Below, one piece after another: positions 45,502-53,915 of a DNA stretch of 64,000 nucleotides (its first letter is position 1; the number at the start of each line of letters is the position of its first letter). The DNA is taken from assembly GCF_046054195.1 (NCBI RefSeq), contig NZ_JBEQCS010000001.1, positions 248,001 to 312,000 of the forward strand, read 5' to 3'. The position numbers were made by a program, and so were the translations under genes. The notes beneath the pieces were generated by a model. The model was not told where the DNA came from, did not search any database, and saw only the letters and a program-made list of their open reading frames with translations. The stretch comes from Celerinatantimonas sp046054195 (GTDB lineage Bacteria > Pseudomonadota > Gammaproteobacteria > Enterobacterales > Celerinatantimonadaceae).

Positions 45502-46473
45502 TTAATGGGCTAAAAATCCGGGCATTCCGGCAAGCGGCGGCATTTGATACAGCGTCACCCCTAAAATAATCAGCACTAATGCACCAAGTGCGGCGGGTAG
45601 TGCTAGCAAGTAGGGGGAAACCTCTTTTTGGCCATAGACCCGAATCATCAACCCGCGAGCGGTAACCGTGATAACCGCAAGAGCCGAGGTGGTCGAGCCT
45701 GTTCCTAACGCCATCACGATGGCACTGATCACCCCAATCCAGTAAACCCCCATCAAGGCGCTGACGGTTAAGACCAGCAATGCCCCGCTGCATGGGCGCG
45801 CCCCTATGCTGACAACTAGCGCCACATAATCACGCCAATTGTGAGCATCAGCTAACTGAGCGGGAGTGACACTATGGTGGTGACCACAGCTGCACATGGG
45901 TGGATGGTTTTGTGCTGGACGTAAAACCGCAGATGGACGATTTGCTGATAACTGGGAAAACTGCTGGTAGTGGATTTTATGCTGTTTGGCAAAACATTTT
46001 CTTAAAGCGCAAACGGCCAACCAAATACCCAGTGCAATCACCAACAGACTATTCATATGAATGATGTTCATCGCGTTGTTATTGACCTGATGGGCGGTTT
46101 GCGTGAGTACAAAGCGCAATACAGTGACTAAGGTGATAGCAACCAATGCTTGCATCATTGCTGCTGTCATCGTCAGAACAATGCTGGTGGTGAGTTTTTG
46201 TCGATGGGTTGATAGATAGCTTGCCATAACAACTTTGCCATGGCCGGGGCCGACGGCGTGAAACACGCCATAAATCAGGCTTAGGGCCAAAAGCATCCAA
46301 GCGTTATGCCAGTGATGTTCGCTCAGCGCTATCAATAGGTTATCAAAATGGTTGTAGATGAGTTGCTGCATTTGCATGCTTTGCAAAAGGATAATTGGCC
46401 AGAAATGCCAACAGGCACTGATTAATAAAACAACTAAAAGTAAGGCTATCAGGCGCTGAGTAATGTGTTTCAT
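45502..46473 (-). CDS. NicO/RcnA-type nickel/cobalt transporter
   Basis: A 323-residue membrane protein with about six helices. The family signatures are HAVGPGHGKVVMASYL near residue 75 and GARPCSGALLVL near 240. A cytoplasmic loop holds a His/Cys cluster (MCSCGHHHS), a likely metal-binding site. The ATG at 46473 overlaps the DUF1007 stop (ATGA). Metal and direction of transport are inferred from the family. Confidence 0.85.
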   Translation of the reverse strand: MKHITQRLIALLLVVLLISACWHFWPIILLQSMQMQQLIYNHFDNLLIALSEHHWHNAWMLLALSLIYGVFHAVGPGHGKVVMASYLSTHRQKLTTSIVLTMTAAMMQALVAITLVTVLRFVLTQTAHQVNNNAMNIIHMNSLLVIALGIWLAVCALRKCFAKQHKIHYQQFSQLSANRPSAVLRPAQNHPPMCSCGHHHSVTPAQLADAHNWRDYVALVVSIGARPCSGALLVLTVSALMGVYWIGVISAIVMALGTGSTTSALAVITVTARGLMIRVYGQKEVSPYLLALPAALGALVLIILGVTLYQMPPLAGMPGFLAH

Positions 46474-47093
46474 TGGGAACACCTAAATTTTAATTTTTGG
46501 GTGAAAACTTGCCCTAGCTTATAGTCTGGATCGGCATCAGGCGGAAGTGACATGGCATAACTGACGTCCTTGGCGGTTGGATGCGGCTGTTCAATATGAA
46601 ATTTGCAGTGTCCTTGCAAATTAGGTGAAAATTTAATCGAATGAATATTATCCCAATACATATCCACATAGTAGGATGGGTCAAAAATCAATAGCTTAAG
46701 TTCATGATTATCCAATGCTAATGGCTTAGCTAATGGAATGGTGAAATAGAGGATCATTTTATGTTTGGGCATGGTGACATGGTATTGATGGACCATCTCG
46801 AAACGCACGGGCTTTGAATCGCGATAAAAATAGGTGAAAAAATGATCCGGCATCATATGCGCAATAATACTAGCTCCCACCTTTTGCAGCGTGACATGCC
46901 GATGGGCTTTAGACATATCTTCCCCATCAAGCGTGTAGGCTGTCGTAATGGCATCGAAACTCCAAACCATTTTCAGCCCCGTAATGTGGTTATCTTTACC
47001 TTCAATGGTGGTGTACTGTTCAATCCAAGAGTGGGGATGAGCAAAACTTATACTCGGAACGATAAGTAGAGCTAAAAGAACGATAATGCGCAT
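46470..47093 (-). CDS. DUF1007 periplasmic protein, NicO partner
   Basis: A 207-residue exported protein: signal peptide ending SFA before HPHSWIEQ, followed by a beta-rich DUF1007 domain. The mature N terminus HPHSW could bind a divalent metal. It is translationally coupled to the NicO gene, a pairing common in proteobacteria. Likely a periplasmic metal-binding partner; this role is inferred. Confidence 0.83.
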   Translation of the reverse strand: MRIIVLLALLIVPSISFAHPHSWIEQYTTIEGKDNHITGLKMVWSFDAITTAYTLDGEDMSKAHRHVTLQKVGASIIAHMMPDHFFTYFYRDSKPVRFEMVHQYHVTMPKHKMILYFTIPLAKPLALDNHELKLLIFDPSYYVDMYWDNIHSIKFSPNLQGHCKFHIEQPHPTAKDVSYAMSLPPDADPDYKLGQVFTQKLKFRCSQ

Positions 47094-47156
47094 AATGAAA
47101 TAAAACAGGATAAAATATCGTTATAATGTAACACCATGCTTTCGTCAATTGAATGT

Positions 47157-47795
47157 TCATTGTGCAAATAGCTGCAGATACAAGTTGTGAGTGAGTTGAC
47201 TGGCGAGAATAGTCACCACCACGGCGATGGTGAAATCCAAGGTGCGCTGGGCTTTGGGGCGCATCAACCATTTGGCTAAATAACTGCCCATCGCTGCGAG
47301 TAAAAAAAACCAACATAGTGAAGCTGTTACGCCGCCTGCGACCAGCCACGGTTTATTAGCGACACCGACCGATACCGAATAACTTCCCCAGATTAATACC
47401 GTATCCAGATACACATGCGGATTAAGCAAAGTAATCGCCAGCGTTGTTAATAGCACTTGGTGAAATTGGCGTGATTTAGGGCTTTCGCTTTGGGTCTGAT
47501 AGTTATTTTGCCAGACCCGCTTTAAACAGCTATACGCGTAGTAATATAAAAATGCGCTGCCAAGCGCTAGCAATATGCGCTCTAAAACGATGGCTTGGTT
47601 TAGCAGTTGCCCCAATCCACAAACGGATAAACTCACCAGAACGAGGTCTGCCAGAGTGCAGATGGTCGCAACCCAATACTGGTAACGGCGCATAATCCCC
47701 TGATTGAGCACAAACGCATTTTGCATCCCAATCGGCATAATCAGCCCTAACATCAACAGGTAACCTTGGATAAATGTTGCCACTGGTTTTCTCAT
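47157..47795 (-). CDS. argO: Arginine exporter ArgO (LysE family)
   Basis: A 212-residue membrane protein with about six helices. The LysE/ArgO signature LIMPIGMQNAFVLNQGI is at the N terminus. It exports arginine and canavanine, or lysine. The divergent neighbour is its activator ArgP, which supports the call. Confidence 0.92.
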   Translation of the reverse strand: MRKPVATFIQGYLLMLGLIMPIGMQNAFVLNQGIMRRYQYWVATICTLADLVLVSLSVCGLGQLLNQAIVLERILLALGSAFLYYYAYSCLKRVWQNNYQTQSESPKSRQFHQVLLTTLAITLLNPHVYLDTVLIWGSYSVSVGVANKPWLVAGGVTASLCWFFLLAAMGSYLAKWLMRPKAQRTLDFTIAVVVTILASQLTHNLYLQLFAQ

Positions 47796-47840
47796 TCATT
47801 CTCTAATTGGTATTAGCTTATAAAAAGATCTAAATTAAAT

Positions 47841-47862
47841 ATAATTAATAATATTTAATTAT
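47841..47862. promoter_or_regulatory. Inverted repeat in the argO-argP gap
   Basis: ATAATTAA and TTAATTAT are exact complements around a six-base AT spacer, placed between the divergent argO and argP. It is a candidate ArgP site or shared promoter element; the whole gap is very AT-rich, so chance is possible. Confidence 0.45.
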
Positions 47863-47876
47863 CATTAGTAATTCTT

Positions 47877-48773
47877 ATGATGCGAGTTGATTACAATTTA
47901 TTAAAAGCACTGCATGCAGTGGTGAGTTTGCAAAGCTTTGAGCGCGCCGCCAAGCGTTTAGCGGTGAGTCAATCGGCGGTATCACAACGGATTCGCCATC
48001 TAGAAGAGTTGATGGGAGAACCGGTATTAGTGCGCTCACAGCCACCGATGTGCACCGCGATCGGCCAGCAGTTGCTTAGCCACTATCAGCAGGTGCAACA
48101 GCTTGAACAGCAACTGGCGCAGCGCCTTGATATTCAGCAAAGTTGCCCGAGCCTCGCGTTGGCTGTGAACGCTGACAGCTTAGCAACGTGGTTTTTACCA
48201 GCACTCGACCCATGGCTGCATAACGCGCAAATTCAATTGCAGCTGTATGTTGAAAATGAGTCACAGACTTGGCGACGGCTAATTTCAGGTGAGGCGCTGG
48301 GAGCTGTGACTAATCAAAGTAAGGCAGTTAATGGGGCACAAAGTGAACCGCTGGGTGCTTTAACCTACTTATGCGTGTCATCACCTGAGTTTCAAGCGCG
48401 TTATTTCGCTGCTGGCAAACCGAATAAAGAGCAGCTCAAACAAGCGCCTGCTATCGCTTTTGATCCCCATGATGATATGCATTTTAACTATATTGAGAGT
48501 CTCTTTGGCTTATCAGCTGGGGATTATCCGTGTCATATCGTGCGCTCATCAGAGGCCTTTGTGGCAATGGCTTGCTCTGGCTATGCCTATTGTTTGATAG
48601 CGCGACAACAGGTGCAATCGCAACTGGATAACGGGACATTGGTCAATTTATTGCCAGAATTTGCGCTCAAAGTGCCTCTTTACTGGCATTACTGGCAATT
48701 TAGCACACACTTAATGCAGTCGGTGAGTGAGTCGCTTATTGCCAATGCTAGAGGTTGTCTAGACATGGAATAA
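47877..48773 (+). CDS. argP: LysR-family activator ArgP
   Basis: A 298-residue regulator. N-terminal helix-turn-helix: FERAAKRLAVSQSAVSQRIR. The effector domain keeps ArgP-specific stretches such as LAVNADSLATWFLPAL, AFDPHDDMH and CHIVRSSEAFV. In E. coli ArgP activates argO with arginine and is locked by lysine. ATGATG gives two possible starts with no clear ribosome site. Confidence 0.93.
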   Translation: MMRVDYNLLKALHAVVSLQSFERAAKRLAVSQSAVSQRIRHLEELMGEPVLVRSQPPMCTAIGQQLLSHYQQVQQLEQQLAQRLDIQQSCPSLALAVNADSLATWFLPALDPWLHNAQIQLQLYVENESQTWRRLISGEALGAVTNQSKAVNGAQSEPLGALTYLCVSSPEFQARYFAAGKPNKEQLKQAPAIAFDPHDDMHFNYIESLFGLSAGDYPCHIVRSSEAFVAMACSGYAYCLIARQQVQSQLDNGTLVNLLPEFALKVPLYWHYWQFSTHLMQSVSESLIANARGCLDME

Positions 48774-48862
48774 TCTGTTAGCTTTTTGTAACAGAATTAG
48801 CCAAACTTACTAAAGCTCAACAGCCGTTAGGCTATCTTATTCATTTTTCGGAGAGCTCTATC

Positions 48863-49999
48863 ATGAAAATTGTCGTTGCGCCTGATTCTTTTAAAGAAAG
48901 CCTATCGGCTCCTCATGCAGCTGAAGCGATTATCAACGGATTTAGCCAAATATTCCCGAACGCCGATTATCATCCCATTCCTTTAGCTGACGGTGGCGAA
49001 GGGACCGTGGCGGCTCTGGTTGCAGCAAGTGGTGGGCGAGTGGTGCGCACCAAAGTTCATGGCGCTCGCATGACGGATGTGGATAGCTTTTTTGGCATGC
49101 TGAGCGATGGTCAAACCGCCGTGATCGAAGTGGCTGCAGCCTGTGGCTTAGAGCAATTAGCGCCATCGCTGCGCAATCCGAAACTGACTACCAGTTACGG
49201 TGTCGGCGAGCTCATTATCGCCGCCCTTGATGAAGGGGCTAGCCATATTTTGGTCGGGCTTGGCGGTACTGCCAGTAACGATGCCGGCAGCGGCATGTTA
49301 CAAGCACTCGGTGCCAAACTGCTTGACGCTGAAGGCCATGATCTTGTCCCTGGAGGGGCGGCTCTTGGCAAACTGACGACCATTGATTTGAGCTCCCTTG
49401 ACCCACGTCTTAAAGATACATCGATTGAAGTGGCTTTCGATGTAAATAATTTGTTGTGCGGCCCAAATGGCGCAAGCTTTGTTTTTGGCGCCCAAAAAGG
49501 GGCCGATCACAGTGCCATCGTTGAATTAGATAACGCACTTAACCATTTTGCTAAACGCTGCCATGAGCAACATGGCCTTGATCTGTTGAACATTGAAGGT
49601 GGCGGCGCTGCAGGTGGTTTAGGCGCGGCATTTGCCGGAATTTTGAAGGCTGTTTTGTCCCCCGGAGTAGAGCTGTTAATGAATGCGTTGCAAATTGATG
49701 ACGCTCTGCAAGATGCTGATTTGGTGATTACCGGTGAAGGGCGTATTGATGGCCAATCTTTAGCTGGAAAAACACCATTTGGTGTGGCCCAGCGGGCTAA
49801 AAAATATGATGTGCCGGTTATCGCGATTGGCGGCTCACTGGGAGAGAATTACGAAAAACTTTATGAGCATGGCATCGTTGCTATTTTTAGCTGTGTGAAT
49901 CGGGTCGATCAACTCAGCGCCATCTTGGCGAGCGCCGATGCGGATTTAACCAGTAGTGCTCGAAATATTGCTGCGCTTTGGCAACTCGCGGCCAAATAG
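48863..49999 (+). CDS. garK: Glycerate kinase
   Basis: A 378-residue type I glycerate kinase (GarK/GlxK family) that phosphorylates D-glycerate to 2-phosphoglycerate. Signatures: MKIVVAPDSFKESLSA at the N terminus, LADGGEGTV near residue 48, GLGGTASNDAGSGM near 130 and TGEGRIDGQSL near 290. GGAGAG precedes the ATG. No glyoxylate or galactarate genes are adjacent. Confidence 0.93.
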   Translation: MKIVVAPDSFKESLSAPHAAEAIINGFSQIFPNADYHPIPLADGGEGTVAALVAASGGRVVRTKVHGARMTDVDSFFGMLSDGQTAVIEVAAACGLEQLAPSLRNPKLTTSYGVGELIIAALDEGASHILVGLGGTASNDAGSGMLQALGAKLLDAEGHDLVPGGAALGKLTTIDLSSLDPRLKDTSIEVAFDVNNLLCGPNGASFVFGAQKGADHSAIVELDNALNHFAKRCHEQHGLDLLNIEGGGAAGGLGAAFAGILKAVLSPGVELLMNALQIDDALQDADLVITGEGRIDGQSLAGKTPFGVAQRAKKYDVPVIAIGGSLGENYEKLYEHGIVAIFSCVNRVDQLSAILASADADLTSSARNIAALWQLAAK

Positions 50000-50080
50000 T
50001 GAAGACAGTTTATTTTTTAGTTTAATCGGTTCAGTTCAACGCGTTTTGCCACGCCAGCCTTTGAGCTAAAGCTCTTAGGC

Positions 50081-50650
50081 TTAAAAAAAGTGGCTGTCGT
50101 GCAGCGGATTGATCAGTGATGCTAGGTGATGATCCTGCCAGCGCCCATCGAGTCGGAGATACGAGCGAGCAAACCCCTCTTGCTCAAAGCCCAGGTGTTT
50201 TAACAAATTGTGCGCGCGTTTATTGCGCGGAGGGTAGCAGCAGCTCACCCGGTGCAGATCTAACTCACAAAACACAAAATTTAGACTGTGGCTGAGAATT
50301 TCCAGCATCAATCCTTGTCCTTGATTGGCTTCATCCAGTGCGAAATGTAATTGGCAGCCTTTAAAAGCACCTTCTTGAATCGCCGTAAAATTGGCGACTG
50401 CTAACACTTGTTGTTCATCAAGACTCAATGCACAAAAATAGATGGCTTCATCGCTTAAAAATGCTTTATAGATTTGATCGAGGCGCCCGCGCCAGTAATC
50501 ATCGCTAAAGTAATAACTAGGGCGAGTGGGGAACCAAGGTTTAAAGAAGGTCTGATTTCGGGCATAAAAATTAGCTAATAAGGGCGACTGCTCGCTCCTT
50601 AAGATAGTGGTAATGGCTCGCTCACTGACTAATTTTGGTATGTGTAGCAT
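50081..50650 (-). CDS. rimJ: RimJ/RimL-type GNAT N-acetyltransferase
   Basis: A 189-residue GNAT enzyme close in length and pattern to RimJ, which acetylates the N terminus of ribosomal protein S5. It shows FYARNQTFFKPW, VLAVANF, the acetyl-CoA loop ALDEANQGQGLMLE and NKRAHNLLKHLGFEQEGFA. Whether S5 is the substrate cannot be told from sequence. Confidence 0.78.
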   Translation of the reverse strand: MLHIPKLVSERAITTILRSEQSPLLANFYARNQTFFKPWFPTRPSYYFSDDYWRGRLDQIYKAFLSDEAIYFCALSLDEQQVLAVANFTAIQEGAFKGCQLHFALDEANQGQGLMLEILSHSLNFVFCELDLHRVSCCYPPRNKRAHNLLKHLGFEQEGFARSYLRLDGRWQDHHLASLINPLHDSHFF

Positions 50651-50768
50651 AACCCGTCATCTCGCTCGTTGAATTTAGCCGCTCAAGCAAGCATAGACTC
50701 TGACGTGCGATTTTTCCCTTTGTTCGATTTAAAATAACGCGATTACAGCATTATTTTTCGTATGACTA

Positions 50769-51305
50769 TCAGACAGATGACAAGTCATAGCCATTAAAGC
50801 GTTGGTACCAATGTTTGGGCATGTGGTTGCGTGCATCAATCAGTGCGTCGTAGTCAATCAGACACATGGGTAAGAGCTGCATCGCCAGCTGATAGTGACC
50901 ATGTAAAACAGCAAGTCCCGCCAACCATTGCCGTGGGTGAGCGAGCTTAGAACCCGATGATTGCGGATGAGCTAATAATCGGGCAATTTTATCGCAAGTC
51001 CTTCGGCTTAAGGTGGGGGTAAAACGACTAATCAGTAATAGCTGTGAGCTTCTGGCCATATGCAAGCCTGCCTGCCAGCAACCATTGCGATTGCTACGAT
51101 GGCTGAGCCTCACGATACGAAGGTCTGGGTACATCTGCAGCTGCTCATCATCACTTTGTCCAAGCCAGATAAGTTCCGACTCAATTCCGTTTTGCTTAAT
51201 GGCCTGCCAAGCATTGAACAATAGCCTAATCTGCTGAGATTTACAGGTGCTAATGATGCTCAATTGAATGGGGTGGTCGCTTCGCTTATCCATATGCTTT
51301 GCCAT
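50769..51305 (-). CDS. Uncharacterised protein, possible degenerate GT-A glycosyltransferase
   Basis: A 178-residue soluble protein. Its first half has the rhythm of a GT2 glycosyltransferase: LSIISTCKSQQ, IWLGQSDDEQ, NRNGCWQAGLHMARSSQLLLI. The catalytic DxD that should follow the last strand is replaced by RFTPTLSRR, so activity is doubtful. In-frame starts at 51305 and 51293 are both possible. It stands alone between rimJ and a lipoprotein gene. Confidence 0.45.
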   Translation of the reverse strand: MAKHMDKRSDHPIQLSIISTCKSQQIRLLFNAWQAIKQNGIESELIWLGQSDDEQLQMYPDLRIVRLSHRSNRNGCWQAGLHMARSSQLLLISRFTPTLSRRTCDKIARLLAHPQSSGSKLAHPRQWLAGLAVLHGHYQLAMQLLPMCLIDYDALIDARNHMPKHWYQRFNGYDLSSV

Positions 51306-51526
51306 TTAGTCTGAATAAAAGAATTATCGATTTGATTAAAGTTTAGTCGCAAGATATGAATGATGGGTGACAGAGCAAGCCCCAATCGGCCAATATCTTG
51401 GTTTTCCGATATAAAAATCAATTAAGTCGATATTGTTGAGTAATTACAAGATTGCTTAAATGGATGCCATCACACCAAACAATGACGGTGTGTAACCATA
51501 ATGACAAATGACGTTCGGAGATAACT

Positions 51527-51823
51527 ATGAACATCAAAAAACTGGCCTTACCTTTAGTGATTCTTGTTGGTGCGCTGTCTTTAGCAGCTTGTAATGATGA
51601 TAGTGCAGATCAATCTCAAAGCTCGACTCAGTCAAGCTCGCAGATGCAATCATCTGATAGCAGTGCATCAGATGCGGCCAGCACCGATAACAGTGCAACT
51701 GACTCTGATAGCGCAACTTCTGAAGGTTCTGCTAGCACTGAAAATACCCAAGGCGACGATGCCAGCACAGCAGCCCCTAAAACAAATAACAACGGTGATA
51801 CTGTCGTAAACAGCAGTAACTAA
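51527..51823 (+). CDS. Small Ser/Asp/Ala-rich lipoprotein
   Basis: A 98-residue protein with a lipoprotein signal: MNIKKLALPLVILVGALS then lipobox LAAC at about residue 22. The mature ~77 residues are low complexity (Ser, Asp, Ala, Thr, Gln, Asn), acidic and likely disordered. GGAG precedes the ATG and a clear terminator follows, so it is a self-contained gene. No known family recognised. Confidence 0.72.
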   Translation: MNIKKLALPLVILVGALSLAACNDDSADQSQSSTQSSSQMQSSDSSASDAASTDNSATDSDSATSEGSASTENTQGDDASTAAPKTNNNGDTVVNSSN

Positions 51824-51857
51824 TTGTTATCTTAAACTCGCTGATTTATACCAAAGG

Positions 51858-51878
51858 CAGGCACTCAATGAGTGCCTG
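51858..51878 (+). terminator. Intrinsic terminator of the lipoprotein gene
   Basis: CAGGCACTC and GAGTGCCTG form a nine-pair stem with loop AAT, followed by TTTTGTTTT. It lies 35 bases after the stop and also separates the converging DMT permease gene. Confidence 0.85.
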
Positions 51879-51898
51879 TTTTGTTTTATATCAGTAAA

Positions 51899-52864
51899 TT
51901 ATTCGTATTGGTGAGCGTGGCTGTGGCGCTGATGATATTGGCGATATCCTTGCGCGATAAAGGTTAAACAAGAGCCAACCACGATGAAGACGATGCCCAC
52001 GATGGTATTTTCATGCAACGCATCACCTAAAATAAAGGTTGCCATCAGAGGGGCTAGGGCAGGTTTGATAAAAAAGGCAATAGAAGCAGTCGATGCTGAT
52101 GTTTCATCCATGGCGATAAAGTACAAACTGTAACCTAAACCTGTTACGAAAACGCCTAAATAAATTAGCGATGGAATGCTTTGTAACGTGATGCCTTGGA
52201 CAAATGGAATATTGGCAAAATCAGTGAATCCCATCTGTGTTAGAGAGCCTGCAATGGCTGGAATATGCGTGAGCAGCATCAACACAAACATCTCAATGCA
52301 GCCAGCAACGAAGCTAAAGAACGTTAGGCTCAGCCCATTAAAGCCATAACGGCGCCGACCGATTTGGCCAAGAATGCCATAAAGTGCGAAAGTTATGGCC
52401 GCTAGCAAAGAGAAACTAACCCCTAAGACGTTCGGAATATGTTCCGGATTGACGATGAAGTACATTCCTACCAAGCTTAGAAATAGCGAGCTAACACTGA
52501 CTAGTGTCATTTTCTCTTTTAAAAATAGATGTGCCAGCGGAATGACAAAAGCAGCATTACAGCTAAATAAAATAGCAACGAGTGATGCGTGTGCATAAAC
52601 AATTGCCATTTGGAAAAACGTCATGCTGACGACAACACATAAGAATCCGGTTACCGCAAAAAATGGCAGATGAAAATAACGAAGCTTTAAATGAGCTGCC
52701 TTGAGGCTTTTTACCGCCATTGGCCAGAGTACAATTGAGCCAATAACAAAACGTATAAAATTGATCTGGATAGGATTAAATTGATTCGCAACCAGCTTAA
52801 GTGCAATCTCCATAGAACTGAAGAAGAAGGTCGCCAAAAGAATATATAAATAACCTTTGTTCAT
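51899..52864 (-). CDS. EamA/DMT-family permease
   Basis: A 321-residue membrane protein with ten predicted helices in two EamA repeats (first from GYLYILLATFFFSSMEIAL; second from about residue 150). The C-terminal tail is His-rich (RQYHQRHSHAHQYE). Third DMT-type gene in the window; substrate unknown. Confidence 0.83.
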   Translation of the reverse strand: MNKGYLYILLATFFFSSMEIALKLVANQFNPIQINFIRFVIGSIVLWPMAVKSLKAAHLKLRYFHLPFFAVTGFLCVVVSMTFFQMAIVYAHASLVAILFSCNAAFVIPLAHLFLKEKMTLVSVSSLFLSLVGMYFIVNPEHIPNVLGVSFSLLAAITFALYGILGQIGRRRYGFNGLSLTFFSFVAGCIEMFVLMLLTHIPAIAGSLTQMGFTDFANIPFVQGITLQSIPSLIYLGVFVTGLGYSLYFIAMDETSASTASIAFFIKPALAPLMATFILGDALHENTIVGIVFIVVGSCLTFIAQGYRQYHQRHSHAHQYE

Positions 52865-53250
52865 GAATACTACTCTCTAGAAAGAAAGCCCTCTTAAATT
52901 GAGACAAAAGAACAGTATTCCTGTGTTTTGAACAGGATATGACCGAGTCAAGTTAGAATAACGCCAGTACTATTTATTCTCTAGTTGTGAAATCAATTTT
53001 TGATTAAAAATTCATCGATTAGCCATAAAAAAGCGTCAAAAACTAAACAGTCTGTTCTCGATAGATAATTTTTCGTGAATTTGAGTAGAAATTTATTTTG
53101 TTATTGATCAAAAAGATAATGCTGGTAAGCGGCGATTTTACAAATACCTTATAGAAAAGTGGCAAAATAATTGCTTCTATTCACTTAATATACAGGGTAA
53201 GGTTAGCGCCCCAACGAGGGGATTGGTTAATTTAGTAAAAAGAGAAAAGC
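52865..53250. other. Intergenic region between the DMT permease and a 92-residue gene
   Basis: 386 AT-rich bases between divergent genes. The only structure I see is CCCC-AACGA-GGGG (53209-53221), a short hairpin about 30 bases before the ATG at 53251. No convincing promoter, RNA gene or open frame. Confidence 0.5.
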
Positions 53251-53529
53251 ATGTTTTCCATGAATCATAAAATGTATTTGTTTCCGCTGCGGATTTTAAA
53301 ACAGTTATTTAATGACGATGGATATGACAATGCTGGCGATCAAATTTTGCAGTGCTTAACGAGCGCTTGCCAGCATAACGCCAAGGTAAGTACCCGATTC
53401 CATTTCGATACATCGCATGCCAATCAGTGGTTTCATTATCTGGGATTATCGGTTAGTGGCTTAAATAGCTCTCAGCAACAACGCTTTGAAAGAGCGCTTA
53501 ACAAAGCCGGATTTATCTATTCCAATTAA
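53251..53529 (+). CDS. Hypothetical protein (92 residues)
   Basis: A small soluble protein with several Gln, His and Asn and no signal or membrane segment. Its middle (FNDDGYDNAGDQILQCLTSAC) and end (SGLNSSQQQRFERALNKAGF) look helical. Weak ribosome site (AGAGAAAAGC). Its stop overlaps the stop of the converging membrane gene by four bases. Unknown function; coding status moderately likely. Confidence 0.5.
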   Translation: MFSMNHKMYLFPLRILKQLFNDDGYDNAGDQILQCLTSACQHNAKVSTRFHFDTSHANQWFHYLGLSVSGLNSSQQQRFERALNKAGFIYSN

Positions 53530-53843
53530 GGCACCCTGCTATCGCGGCGGTGGATGAGTGCATAAATAAGCACAATCAGCAGCAATAGAGGGACCCAGGC
53601 CGGTAGGATAAACGCGCTTAAACAGACTAGGCCAATGCCGCCAAGCAGTAGCACCAAGCCAAGGCCAATAAACAACAAAACTGCAAATAAAACCGCGACA
53701 ACAATGGTGCTGAGAATGGGTAAAATCGGCCATCCCACGGGTGAACCTTGATTGTAATAGCCCCAATCTGGATGCAACTGAGCTAAATTCCACCCTAAAA
53801 AGACTGAGCCGACAATGGCCACTATGATGAGCAATGATTTCAT
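53526..53843 (-). CDS. Small membrane protein (105 residues)
   Basis: Three hydrophobic segments (about 3-18, 45-75, 80-98), with the motif LHPDWGYYNQGSPVGWP in the first loop and a charged tail HRRDSRVP. No family recognised. It lies downstream of ilvA, separated by a hairpin. Confidence 0.65.
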   Translation of the reverse strand: MKSLLIIVAIVGSVFLGWNLAQLHPDWGYYNQGSPVGWPILPILSTIVVAVLFAVLLFIGLGLVLLLGGIGLVCLSAFILPAWVPLLLLIVLIYALIHRRDSRVP

Positions 53844-53862
53844 AGGTTATTACCCGTAATAA

Positions 53863-53902
53863 TTCACTCGCTCTAGCCTAACCTAAGCGCCGAGCGAGTG
53901 AA
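53863..53902 (-). terminator. Hairpin after the ilv operon
   Basis: TTCACTCGCTC and GAGCGAGTGAA are exact complements around an 18-base spacer, 14 bases after the ilvA stop. The minus-strand continuation is only partly T-rich (TTATTAC). Probable terminator of ilvLGMEDA. Confidence 0.6.
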
Positions 53903-53915
53903 AGAGGGCAATCAA

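Noticed and set aside
48774..48795. TCTGTTA/TAACAGA repeat right after argP
   Set aside because: Only seven pairs and the T run lies in the loop; too weak for a terminator call.
50056..50081. Imperfect palindrome between glycerate kinase and rimJ
   Set aside because: AGCCT..GAGCT/AGCTC..AGGCT has mismatches and T runs on the wrong side, so it was not called a terminator.
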